Source of the DNA: Streptomyces lunaelactis
Lineage (GTDB): Bacteria; Actinomycetota; Actinomycetes; Streptomycetales; Streptomycetaceae
Reading direction: 5' to 3'
NCBI RefSeq assembly: GCF_003054555.1
Contig: NZ_CP026304.1
Span: forward strand, 7,068,001-7,132,000
Length of the DNA: 64,000 bases
Shown here: positions 52,926-61,273 of the stretch, in pieces
How the letters are laid out: every line of letters begins with the position of its first letter
How positions within the stretch are numbered: the stretch's first letter is position 1
Program-made: the position numbers and the translations under genes
The notes under the pieces: generated by a model
The model's database searches: none
What the model saw: only the letters and a program-made list of their open reading frames with translations
Told to the model about the DNA's origin: nothing

Positions 52926-55265
52926 GTGGCTGGGATGCGCAGAGAGTCCGGAAATCTTCCTGCGGACACGACGAGCTTCGTCGGCCGGCACGCCGAGATT
53001 TCACGGGCGCGGCAACTGCTCGCGCGGACGCGGCTGTTGACTCTGACGGGTCCGGGCGGCATGGGCAAGAGCCGGCTCGCCTTGAGGCTGGCGGCGCAGG
53101 TGCGACGCTCCTTCCCCGACGGCGTCTGGCTGGCAGATCTTGCCGTGGTCGAGAAGGAAGAACTGCTCGAACATGCCGTGCTGGCGGCGTTCGAACCGAA
53201 CCACGACATGGGCCGGCCGCCGATGGCCGCGCTGACCGGTCACCTTCGTGACAAGCGGGTCCTGCTGGTGCTCGACAACTGCGAACACCTGCTGCACCCC
53301 TGTGCGGTCCTGGCCGACGCACTGCTGGCAGCCGTCCCGGACCTGCATATCCTCGCCACCAGTCGGCAGGCTCTGGGCGTCACCGGAGAGTGCCTGCTGA
53401 CGGTGCCCCCGCTGTCGGCGCCCGATCCGGACGATCCCAGGCCGGCGGGGCAGTCCGGGCAATCCGCGCAGTCCGAGCGGGACACGCATGCCGGACGCAG
53501 CGATGCGCTGGACCTGTTCACCGACCGGGCGGCTGCCGCGCTGGGGGAGTGCGCACCCTCAGAGCACGGCAGGACGGCTGCCCTGATCTGCCGTCGCCTG
53601 GATGGCATTCCGCTGGCTATCGAACTGGCCGCTGCCCGCCTTCGGGTGCTGACCTGCGAGCAGATCCTGGAACGGCTGGGCGACCGGTTCGAGCTGCTGG
53701 CCGGGGGTAGCAGAGCCGCCCTGCCGCGCCAGCAGACCATGCGCGCAGCGCTCGACTGGAGCTTCGATCTGTGCGCGCCCGGGGAGCAACTGCTCTGGGC
53801 CAGACTGTCCGTCTTCCCCGGCGCCTTCGACCTGGAGGCGATCGAGTCGGTCTGCACCGGTTCCGGCCTCACCGCGCAGGAAGTGTTCGGCGTTGTGGCA
53901 GGCCTGGTGGACAAGTCCGTGCTGGTCCGCGAGGAGCAGCACGCGCGGTACCGCATGCTGGAAACCCTCCGCCAGTACGGCCACCTGCGGCTGGGCGACG
54001 GGGAAGACCGGGCGCTGCGCCGCCGCCATCGCGACTACTACCGAGCGCTCGTACTGCGTGCCGAGACCCAGTGGTTCACCGGCGAGCAGACGGCCTGGTT
54101 CGCCCGCCTGCACCAGGAACGGCCCAATCTCCGCACCGCACTTGACTACTGCCTGACCGAACCGGGCGAGGCCCAAGTTGGTCTGGAGATAGCCGGATCG
54201 CTCTGGTGCCACCGTCTCGGCGCGGGCAGCTTGGAGGAAGAGCGCCACTGGCTGGGCAGGGCGCTGGCATCGGACGCCACGCCCAGCCCCGCAAGACTGA
54301 AGGCCCTGTGGGCCGACGGATGGCTGGCTCTCCTGCGCGGAGACACCTCCTCGGGACACGTCCGGATGGCGGACTGCCGCGCGTTGGCGCAGTCTCTCGA
54401 CGACCCGCTGGCACAGGCGTACGCCGAGCAGTTCGACGGGCTGACCGCCCTGTTCCAGGACGACTTCGCGCGCGCGATCCCTTTGTTCGACCGAGCCCTC
54501 GCCCTGTTCCGTACGGACGGAGACATCGGCGACACATGGGCCACCCTCTACCTGCTCAGCTTGGCCTGCTGCCTTTCCGCCGACCCGCGCGCCGTCGCCC
54601 TCGGCGAGGAGTGCCTGGCACTGTGCGACGCCCACGGCGCTCAATGGTCCCGCTCGTTCACGCTGTGGCTCCTCGGGCTCCAGAACTGGCTGAACGGAGA
54701 CACCCGGCAGACCGTCAGAAACCTCCAGGAGAGCCTGAGCACCGGTCGGCCCGCGCACAATGGGCTGGCTGTGGCCCAGTGCCTGGAAGTGCTGGCCTGG
54801 GCGCGAGCGAGCGACGGGGACGGCGCACAGGCTGCGGAACTCCTCGGCGCGGCACAGAGCGCCTGGGAGAAGGCCGGCACCATGCTGCCCGGTGTCGGGC
54901 GTCTGCTGCACCATCGCACCGAGTGCGAGGCCCTGCTCCGAGACGTCCTGAGCGAGGAGTGCTTCACTGCCCACGTGCAGTCGGGCGCCGCTTTGACCAT
55001 GGAGCAGGCCATCGCCCGCGCACTGAACAAGCCCCCCGCGCAGCCCAGCCCACCGGAGCATGATCCAGTGACCGTGCTCACCCCTCGGGAGCGTCAGGTC
55101 GCCCTCCTGGTCACTCAGGGACTGACCGACAAGCAGATCGCAGCCCAGCTCGTCATCTCACCGCGCACCGCGCAAGGACACGTCCAGCGCATCCTGGCCA
55201 AGCTCGGGTTCACCACCCGCACCCAGATTGCCACCTGGGCGCAGGAACATGCCCCTCGCCTCTGA
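52926..55265 (+). CDS. STAND ATPase-LuxR transcriptional regulator
   Basis: A 779-residue regulator. The N-terminal NB-ARC/STAND module has a P-loop GPGGMGKS (42-49) and Walker B LLVLDNCEHLL, then winged-helix and TPR-like regions (RALDWSFDLCAPGEQLLWARLSVFPGAFD, in part). The C-terminus is a LuxR-type helix-turn-helix: LTPRERQVALLVTQGLTDKQIAAQLVIS and RTAQGHVQRILAKLG. Such proteins combine signal-dependent ATPase switching with DNA binding. It faces the secreted lectin-toxin gene across a terminator and is a candidate regulator for the right half of the island. GTG 52926 or ATG 52935 is the start. Confidence 0.88.
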   Translation: MAGMRRESGNLPADTTSFVGRHAEISRARQLLARTRLLTLTGPGGMGKSRLALRLAAQVRRSFPDGVWLADLAVVEKEELLEHAVLAAFEPNHDMGRPPMAALTGHLRDKRVLLVLDNCEHLLHPCAVLADALLAAVPDLHILATSRQALGVTGECLLTVPPLSAPDPDDPRPAGQSGQSAQSERDTHAGRSDALDLFTDRAAAALGECAPSEHGRTAALICRRLDGIPLAIELAAARLRVLTCEQILERLGDRFELLAGGSRAALPRQQTMRAALDWSFDLCAPGEQLLWARLSVFPGAFDLEAIESVCTGSGLTAQEVFGVVAGLVDKSVLVREEQHARYRMLETLRQYGHLRLGDGEDRALRRRHRDYYRALVLRAETQWFTGEQTAWFARLHQERPNLRTALDYCLTEPGEAQVGLEIAGSLWCHRLGAGSLEEERHWLGRALASDATPSPARLKALWADGWLALLRGDTSSGHVRMADCRALAQSLDDPLAQAYAEQFDGLTALFQDDFARAIPLFDRALALFRTDGDIGDTWATLYLLSLACCLSADPRAVALGEECLALCDAHGAQWSRSFTLWLLGLQNWLNGDTRQTVRNLQESLSTGRPAHNGLAVAQCLEVLAWARASDGDGAQAAELLGAAQSAWEKAGTMLPGVGRLLHHRTECEALLRDVLSEECFTAHVQSGAALTMEQAIARALNKPPAQPSPPEHDPVTVLTPRERQVALLVTQGLTDKQIAAQLVISPRTAQGHVQRILAKLGFTTRTQIATWAQEHAPRL

Positions 55266-55303
55266 GTTTCCGGAGGCACTCTGCTCTGCAGTCGGCGCAG
55301 TGA

Positions 55304-55331
55304 GGGTGCCCCGGCCGAAGCCGGGGCACCC
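55304..55331. terminator. Strong bidirectional terminator hairpin
   Basis: GGGTGCCCCGGC (55304-55315) and GCCGGGGCACCC (55320-55331) form a perfect 12-bp stem with a CGAA tetraloop. It lies between the convergent STAND-LuxR and lectin-toxin genes and probably ends both transcripts. Confidence 0.85.
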
Positions 55332-55371
55332 CCATGAGCGGTGTGTCGGTGGACTGAACCCAGTGGGACCT

Positions 55372-56685
55372 CTAGTTGGTCATGGTCTCGGTCGGTCCGC
55401 CACTGACGCAGGCCGGCTGCCGCACCCATCGCCCATTGGCGTCGAGCTTGTCTTCAGCGACACCGGAGTCGTACATCATGGTGGTTCCCGACCCGGCGGG
55501 GTAGGTGACGGTGATCTTGGCTTCGGTGTTGTATGTCCACTCGTCCCAGCTGCCCTTGGCGAAGACGAACTTGCCGGTGTAGGTCTTGCTGACAGGGAAG
55601 GCCTTCACCCAGGTTGTGGAATGCGCAGGTGCTGCCGGGACCACAGCGCGGTAGGTCTTCTCCTCGGTCGAAGTAGTCCCCGTTTGAACCGAGTGGGTGA
55701 TCAACTGGGACGCCTCGGCCGCGAAGTCGACGTGCCAGAAGTCGTTGGAGCTGCCGAGTTTGACGGTGACGGTCTCCTTCGCGCCGTTGGCGATGGAATC
55801 CGTTGTGATCGTCGACGTGCTGGTGGTCGACTTGTAATCGACGGTTGTCGACGGGATCGCTACGTCACTGTGCTGAGCCACCAGGCACTGAGCGACCCCT
55901 TCATCATTGCCGGTTACCGCGACCTGCGTCTGACTGTAGTTGCAGTAGGGGTAGGCCGAATGCTCGGCAACGCTGGCATCGCACTTGGTCAGCGCATACT
56001 TCGCCGCCCACTCCGTGGTGAAGTCGAGCCCGCCGTCGTCGAGGCGGGTGCCCCACAACTGGTTGTCATCGCCGTGGCAGGGCCACATGTTCAGGTAGTC
56101 CGAGTGGCCGACGAGCCAGCTCTTGGCCACGTCGATGCACTGGTCATCAGCTGCGTTGCGGATCATGAAGGATGTTCCGCTGTCCTTGACCGGACCCGGC
56201 TGGAAATACCAGTACTGCTCCTTTTCGGAGCCGCTGCAACGCTCCTGCTGTACGGGGCGAATCCGCCATGTGGAGTCCCAGCCTCCGGGCTGCAGGCACA
56301 GCCCGGAACTGGACTTGATCTGGAAACTGCCATCGCCCTGCGGACGCAGTGAGAACACCTGGTTGGCATCGTCATTGCGGGCGTATGCCACCAGCCACGA
56401 CCCAGTACTGGACGTACCGCTGGGCACGTCGATCACCCGGGGAGACGAATCGTTGCGGTCTTTCGCGACGGTGAATACGCAGTCGACGGCTCCCTCATCG
56501 GTCGGACGACACTGGTGGGACGTTCCGTTGGCCCACCAGGCTCTCGCCTGTGCCGACTGGGCGCCCACACTGAGATCGACGGCCACCAACGCGAAGACCA
56601 TCGACACCAGAGCCATGAGGCACACCGGTGATCGGAAACGACGTCTTCGGGACTTTTGTGCCTGAGCGGCGTCTGTATGGCGCAT
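55372..56685 (-). CDS. Secreted ricin-type lectin with aerolysin-like C-terminus
   Basis: A 437-residue secreted protein. After a basic start (SRRRRFRSPVC) comes a hydrophobic signal (LMALVSMVFALVAVDLSVGAQSAQA). Residues about 50-220 form a ricin-type beta-trefoil (DDANQVFSLRPQGDGSFQIK, SGLCLQPGG, FMIRNAADDQCIDVA, NMWPCHGDDNQLW). The C-terminal 200 residues show long alternating Ser/Thr strands (YKSTTSTSTITTDSIANG, TVKLGSSNDFW, TGTTSTEEKTYRAVVPAA, HSTTWVKAF, YTGKFVFAK), the pattern of aerolysin/ETX-MTX2 beta-pore-forming toxins. A sugar-targeted pore former is the likely reading, not proved. Confidence 0.7.
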   Translation of the reverse strand: MRHTDAAQAQKSRRRRFRSPVCLMALVSMVFALVAVDLSVGAQSAQARAWWANGTSHQCRPTDEGAVDCVFTVAKDRNDSSPRVIDVPSGTSSTGSWLVAYARNDDANQVFSLRPQGDGSFQIKSSSGLCLQPGGWDSTWRIRPVQQERCSGSEKEQYWYFQPGPVKDSGTSFMIRNAADDQCIDVAKSWLVGHSDYLNMWPCHGDDNQLWGTRLDDGGLDFTTEWAAKYALTKCDASVAEHSAYPYCNYSQTQVAVTGNDEGVAQCLVAQHSDVAIPSTTVDYKSTTSTSTITTDSIANGAKETVTVKLGSSNDFWHVDFAAEASQLITHSVQTGTTSTEEKTYRAVVPAAPAHSTTWVKAFPVSKTYTGKFVFAKGSWDEWTYNTEAKITVTYPAGSGTTMMYDSGVAEDKLDANGRWVRQPACVSGGPTETMTN

Positions 56686-57346
56686 CTGTTACTTCCTCCC
56701 CCTGTCGTGGCACTCCTGCGGTGCCGCACTCCTCAAGGCTGAGAAGACTGCCTTGAGGCGGTTCCGAGATCATGAATTTCTCTGGTCCTGCTGCCACGGC
56801 CTTGTCAGGCCGGCGCGGCGCTCCAAGGCGACTCGGGTCTGACGTAGCGTCGTGCAGGCGAAGAGAGCGATCTTGGGTTCCAGCGTGGGGCCTGAGGCCT
56901 CGGAACGGCAGCGCAGAATTACCTGGTTCAGTACCTGCGTCCGTGTCGTGAGCAGAAACCAGCCGGGCTCGTCGCGCCAGGGACTGGGACTGGGACTGGG
57001 ACGGGGACAGGGTGGCTGGGCAGACCGGTAGCCCGGCCGGCGACCCGACTCGGCATGCCAGTGGCCAGGCAAACCCCGCAGGAGGGGCGACTGTCGAGTT
57101 CGGTGTCGATGCCTACAGCAGCGTGATCAACTCGGTCGCCGCAGAACTTGACACAAGTCGGCCACGGCATCTATCCACTACCCAGGGGTCCAACGGCTGC
57201 ACCCCTGCCACCAGCCGTCCAACCCGTTAGCGCATCGTCTCCAAAATCGCGAGGTCCTGATCAGCCCACTGCATCTCCAGCAGGCCGGCTGACTCCGCCT
57301 TTGGATCAGCAAGACCACTACGCGACACACATGCACGAGGAGACCC
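56686..57346. other. Non-coding stretch with six-base tandem repeat
   Basis: About 660 bp between divergent genes. It holds five copies of GGACTG-type hexamers (56,981-57,012). Short frames on both strands lack an RBS and family-like content. It presumably contains the two divergent promoters. Confidence 0.5.
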
Positions 57347-58660
57347 GTGTCCGAGCCAGCGGCCGCCCAGGCCAACTCACTGATGCTGCAGGCCTTTCGC
57401 GCCCTGCCCGAATCGTGGCAGACGACGCTGTTGCAAAGCCTCGAGGAACACGAAGGGCACACGACACCCTTGGCGGAGCTGAGCCCTGACACAGCAGACT
57501 CCGAGGCCACCCGCGCCCTCAAGGGCCTGTACGAGGCCTACCTCCGCACCTATGCCGCGCAGGCCGCCGGCCGAGCGTGCCGCCATTTCGCCGCCGTGCT
57601 GGATGACACCGTCCGCCACGGGGATTGCCCACGCTCCAAGGACTTCGACCAGCACGCGGCCACGTGCGGGAGCTGCGCCCGGGCACGTACAGACATCGTC
57701 GCGATCCACACAGGCCAGCACACCACCCTGTCCAAGGCGTTGCTGCCGAGTACGACGGAGCGGCCGGCCTCGTCACCAGGCGACGGGCGCTCTGCTGCCC
57801 TGGCGATCCCGGCTCTGGCGACGCCCGAGCCCACCGAAGTCCCTTCTCCACGCGGCATTTCGCGTGAGGCATCCTCCCGCCGCGTTGTCCCGGCCACCCC
57901 GGCCTTTGCCGTCGCCGCGGTGGTGGCCGCGGCCGCAGCGATTGCTGCATCTGTCACTGTCGTCGTCTCGGACGACCCGGCCACCGCCGCCCGACCGCCC
58001 CTGGCCGCCTCTGATTCCGCCACCGGCTCCGTCGCGGAGGCGGCCGTGGCTGTGACCGCAACCGTTACGGTATCGGCCACCGCGACGCCGACCACCCATA
58101 CCTCCGCCGTAGCGAGGTCTCGCGACGACCGCGTAACCGGTTCTGTTCCACCCGTAGTTGCCGCACCTCCGGCGCCGAGCGGAAAACCGAAGGGCCTCCA
58201 GCTGGTCAACCAAGCGACGGGCCTGTGTGTGGGGATCCAGGGCGCCGTCAACACCCAGGGTGCCATGATGCAGCTCCAGGAGTGCGTCAGCAGCGAAGCG
58301 ACCCAGCGCTGGGAACGCATCACGGCCGGCCAGGACACCTACCAATTGAGGAACACGGGCACCGGGAAGTGCCTCGACGGCACTCACAATGGCGGAAACG
58401 TGGTCAGGGTCGTCCAATGGGACTGCCACGTCTCAGATGACCGCTCAGTACAGCTGTGGACCTTCACGTCGGACGCGACAGCGCCCGGATATCGATTGTT
58501 CTTTGTCCCGCAGGTGGGCTCAAGCGACTATTCTTCGCACCTGCTCGGTCCGGAGGATTGGCCCCAGGCCAACCCGCCCAGGGCGGGATCTTACCTTGCG
58601 CAACTGCCGAACTATTACAACTCCAGCAGCTTCATATTCGCTATGGACGACGGTATGTGA
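57347..58660 (+). CDS. Sigma-region-4-like / zinc-finger / TM / ricin-domain protein
   Basis: A 437-residue membrane protein. Residues about 12-75 (LQAFRALPESWQTTLLQSL, EATRALKGLYEAYL) resemble sigma-70 region 4 as seen in sigma/anti-sigma fusions, but degenerate. A ZAS-type zinc motif follows: His103, Cys107, Cys110 (HAATCGSC). A TM segment spans about 184-207 and an external ricin-type beta-trefoil fills about 281-395 (LCVGIQGAVNTQGAMMQLQEC, KCLDGTHNGG). This would couple outside sugar binding to transcription control inside. GTG 57347 has GAGGAG just upstream. Confidence 0.72.
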   Translation: MSEPAAAQANSLMLQAFRALPESWQTTLLQSLEEHEGHTTPLAELSPDTADSEATRALKGLYEAYLRTYAAQAAGRACRHFAAVLDDTVRHGDCPRSKDFDQHAATCGSCARARTDIVAIHTGQHTTLSKALLPSTTERPASSPGDGRSAALAIPALATPEPTEVPSPRGISREASSRRVVPATPAFAVAAVVAAAAAIAASVTVVVSDDPATAARPPLAASDSATGSVAEAAVAVTATVTVSATATPTTHTSAVARSRDDRVTGSVPPVVAAPPAPSGKPKGLQLVNQATGLCVGIQGAVNTQGAMMQLQECVSSEATQRWERITAGQDTYQLRNTGTGKCLDGTHNGGNVVRVVQWDCHVSDDRSVQLWTFTSDATAPGYRLFFVPQVGSSDYSSHLLGPEDWPQANPPRAGSYLAQLPNYYNSSSFIFAMDDGM

Positions 58661-58727
58661 AGCAACTTCACGTCATTGATACCCCGGTGTTGCCGCCCGC
58701 GATCTGGTGCGGGCGCCGCGGCCAGAT

Positions 58728-58797
58728 GGAGGCGATGTACGTGGCGTAGTCAGAGGTGGTCACGCGGGCAGCGCAGTCAAGAGTGGGAGGCCAACCG
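58728..58797. repeat. attR: right 70-bp direct repeat of the island
   Basis: Matches 34,950-35,019 at 69 of 70 positions. Here the repeat carries the intact 3' end of the ADP-ribosylglycohydrolase gene and an orphaned copy of the Nudix start codons (reading TTSDYATYIAS on the minus strand), which then run into island sequence. Confidence 0.85.
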
Positions 58798-59847
58798 CAC
58801 CGTACGCTCAGCCAGTTCGCTGATCCGTACGCCGTCGAAGCCGAACACCGCGCTGGACAGGCGGTCTTCGAGCGGGTCCGTCCACTGCGCGGGGATGGCG
58901 GCGGCTCCGCACAGCACACCTGCCACCGAGCCTGCCGTCGCGCCGTTGGAGTCGGTGTCCAGCCCGCCGCGGACCGTGAGCGTGATGGTGGAGGTGAAGT
59001 CGCCGGAGCCGTACAGCAGTCCGGCCGTGATGACGGCGGCGTTCGGAACGGTGTGGATCCAGCTGAGGTGGCCTGTCTGGGCGGCCAGCACGGTGAGCGT
59101 CTCGGACCAGGGTGTCCCCGAGTCGTGCAGGGCGGTGGTGTGGCGCACGGTGCGGGCGAGGCGGCTGCCCGCCGGGATGTGTTCCAGTGCCGCATCGATC
59201 GCCTGACGCGGGGTGTCCGCGGTGAACGCGGCGGCGATCAGGGCGGCCGCCCACATCGCGCCGTACACACCGTTCCCGGTGTGGGAGAGGACCGCGTCGC
59301 GGCGGGCGAGTCCGGCGGCCCGGCGCGGGGCGCCGGGGGAGGTCCAGCCGAAGATGTCGGCGCGGATGAGGGCGCCGATCCACTCCTGGTAGGGGTTGTC
59401 GTGGGTGGCGGTGACGGGGGGCTTGAGGCCGTTCGCCAGGTTGCGGTAGGCGGCCCGCTCGGCGGTGAACGTCTGCAGGAACGGCAGGTGCAGCAGCCAC
59501 GCCTCGCCCACCTGTTCCGTGGTGAAGTCGAAGCCGTGCGTCTCCAGCAGATGAAGGCCGAGGATCGTGTAGTCGACGTCGTCGTCCCGGCAGCTGCCGT
59601 GGATCCGGCCCCGTACACACCGGCGCCACTCGGGACGCAGCTCGAACTCGCCGACGCCGGCGTCCGCCGGGGGCTCGGGAAGGTAGTCGGTGAGCGGGAG
59701 CGCGTCCGTACGGCGCAGATAGCGGTCGATGCGCTCGCGGGTCCAGTGGTCGCCGCGCTCGACAGGCTTGCCGAGCATGTTGCCGGCGACTCTGCCCAGC
59801 CAGCCGCCGAGAATCCGGTCGGTGAGGTCGGGGTGCGGTAGGCCCAT
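58777..59847 (-). CDS. ADP-ribosylglycohydrolase-family protein
   Basis: A 356-residue metal-dependent hydrolase of the DraG/ARH family, which removes ADP-ribose from proteins, DNA or small molecules. The start LTDRILGGWLGRVAGNMLGKP is typical; Mg2+ ligands appear as D88-D-D-V-D in CRDDDVDYTILG and as GGLDTDSNGATAG near residues 298-311. Its last seven codons are in the 70-bp repeat that received the island. In the ancestral state a Nudix gene began 13 bp downstream, so the two were probably one operon. Confidence 0.92.
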   Translation of the reverse strand: MGLPHPDLTDRILGGWLGRVAGNMLGKPVERGDHWTRERIDRYLRRTDALPLTDYLPEPPADAGVGEFELRPEWRRCVRGRIHGSCRDDDVDYTILGLHLLETHGFDFTTEQVGEAWLLHLPFLQTFTAERAAYRNLANGLKPPVTATHDNPYQEWIGALIRADIFGWTSPGAPRRAAGLARRDAVLSHTGNGVYGAMWAAALIAAAFTADTPRQAIDAALEHIPAGSRLARTVRHTTALHDSGTPWSETLTVLAAQTGHLSWIHTVPNAAVITAGLLYGSGDFTSTITLTVRGGLDTDSNGATAGSVAGVLCGAAAIPAQWTDPLEDRLSSAVFGFDGVRISELAERTVRLASHS

Positions 59848-60010
59848 ACGTCCGGTTTACCGAATCGGCGCCCGAACCGCGCGGTGGTCGGCGAGACCGG
59901 TAAGCAGGCATGGTGCGCCATATCCGGACATGATGGGGTGGTATGCCGTCTGACCGGACGGATAGGGTCGGGGCGGCGCGACTGCCTGTTCGAAAGCAAG
60001 GGATAGCAAG

Positions 60011-61165
60011 GTGACGGACGGAGCAGTTATTCAGCCCGCGCGCGTGCTCGTTGCGGCTGACAAGTTCAAGGGCTCGCTCACGGCCGTACAGGTCGCGGAG
60101 CGGGTGACGGCCGGCCTCCAGCGGGTCGTACCAGGTCTGGCGGTCGAGACCCTGCCCGTCGCCGACGGCGGCGACGGCACGGTCGCGGCCGCGGTGGCGG
60201 CCGGATTCGAGCGCCGTGAGGTCCGGGTGACTGGGCCGCTCGGCGAGCCCCTCACCGCGGCGTACGCCCTCCGGGACGGGACCGCGGTGGTGGAGATGGC
60301 GGAGGCCTCGGGCCTCCAGCACCTCCCGGCGGGCGTTTTCGCACCGCTCACCTCGACGACGTACGGCTCCGGCGAGCTGCTGCGCGCGGCGCTCGACGCG
60401 GGGGCGCGGACGATTGTCTTCGGCGTCGGCGGCAGCGCGACGACCGACGGCGGGGCGGGAATGCTCGCGGCGCTCGGCGCGCGCTTCCTGGACGCGGACG
60501 GCAAGCCGGTCGGCCCGGGCGGCGGCGGTCTGCGCGACCTGGCGTCCGCGGACCTCTCCGGCCTGGACGCCCGCTTCAAGGACGTGGAGCTGGTCCTGGC
60601 GAGCGATGTCGACAACCCGCTGACGGGGCCGAAGGGCGCACCCGCGGTGTACGGCCCCCAGAAGGGGGCGACCCCCGAGGACGTCGCCACGCTGGACGCG
60701 GCGCTCGCCCACTACGCCTCCGTCCTGGAGACGGCCGTCGGCCCCAAGGCCGCGGAGTACGCCCTCTCGCCCGGCGCGGGCGCGGCGGGCGGCATCGGCT
60801 ACGGCGCGCTGGTGGGCCTTGACGCCGGCTTCCGGGCGGGCATCGAGGTGATGCTCGACGTGCTCGGCTTCGCGCCGGCGCTGTCGCGGGCGACGCTCGT
60901 GATCACGGGCGAGGGCTCGCTGGACGAGCAGACGCTGCACGGCAAGGCCCCCGCGGGCGTCGCGGCGGCGGCCCGCGCGCAGAACATCGAGGTCGTGGCG
61001 GTCTGCGGCCGCCTCCTGCTGCCGCCGGAGGCACTGGGCCGGGCGGGGATCCGCCGGGCGTACGCGCTCACGGAACTGGAGCCGGACCCGGAGAGGTGCA
61101 TGGCGGAGGCGGGGCCGCTGCTGGAACGGGCGGCGGAGAACATCGCGCGGGACTTTCTGCGGTAG
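60011..61165 (+). CDS. Glycerate kinase
   Basis: A 384-residue class I glycerate kinase (GarK/GlxK type) that phosphorylates D-glycerate. The family start is ADKFKGSLTAVQVAERV, and later segments PVADGGDGTVAA, VEMAEASGLQ, VFGVGGSATTDGGAGMLAALG and DNPLTGPKGAPAVYGPQKGA are diagnostic. No other glyoxylate genes are nearby. The GTG start follows a short AG-rich leader; the gene is convergent with the PucR regulator. Confidence 0.93.
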   Translation: MTDGAVIQPARVLVAADKFKGSLTAVQVAERVTAGLQRVVPGLAVETLPVADGGDGTVAAAVAAGFERREVRVTGPLGEPLTAAYALRDGTAVVEMAEASGLQHLPAGVFAPLTSTTYGSGELLRAALDAGARTIVFGVGGSATTDGGAGMLAALGARFLDADGKPVGPGGGGLRDLASADLSGLDARFKDVELVLASDVDNPLTGPKGAPAVYGPQKGATPEDVATLDAALAHYASVLETAVGPKAAEYALSPGAGAAGGIGYGALVGLDAGFRAGIEVMLDVLGFAPALSRATLVITGEGSLDEQTLHGKAPAGVAAAARAQNIEVVAVCGRLLLPPEALGRAGIRRAYALTELEPDPERCMAEAGPLLERAAENIARDFLR

Positions 61166-61220
61166 GGCGGTGGGGCGGTGGGGCGGGGCCTGTTCTGGTT
61201 CCCCACCCGCCCCTTCGAAA

Positions 61221-61237
61221 CTGGGGCGGTGCCCCAG
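61221..61237. terminator. Terminator-like hairpin
   Basis: CTGGGGC-GGT-GCCCCAG is a perfect 7-bp stem between the convergent glycerate kinase and PucR genes. A tandem GGTGGGGC-type repeat (61,166-61,190) lies just before it. Confidence 0.6.
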
Positions 61238-61273
61238 ACCCCGGCGCGGCCAGGGCCGGGCGCCCACGCCCCC

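Larger units (their letters stand above)
34950..58797. mobile_element. Genomic island of about 23.8 kb between 70-bp direct repeats
   Basis: The island separates two genes that the repeats show were adjacent (ADP-ribosylglycohydrolase, then Nudix). Its DNA is visibly less GC-rich than its flanks. The cargo is a LamG secreted protein, an RHS-Hint-toxin with candidate immunity protein, insertion-sequence remnants, a broken tyrosine recombinase, an XRE trio, a STAND-LuxR regulator, a secreted lectin/pore-former-like protein and a sigma-4-like/zinc-finger/ricin protein. The only recombinase seen is decayed and lies mid-island, so the island is probably fixed. No replication or conjugation genes were recognised. 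Confidence 0.82.

Noticed and set aside
56770..57072. 100-codon minus-strand frame with Pro-Ser-Pro repeats
   Set aside because: Caused by the hexamer DNA repeat; no RBS or start context.
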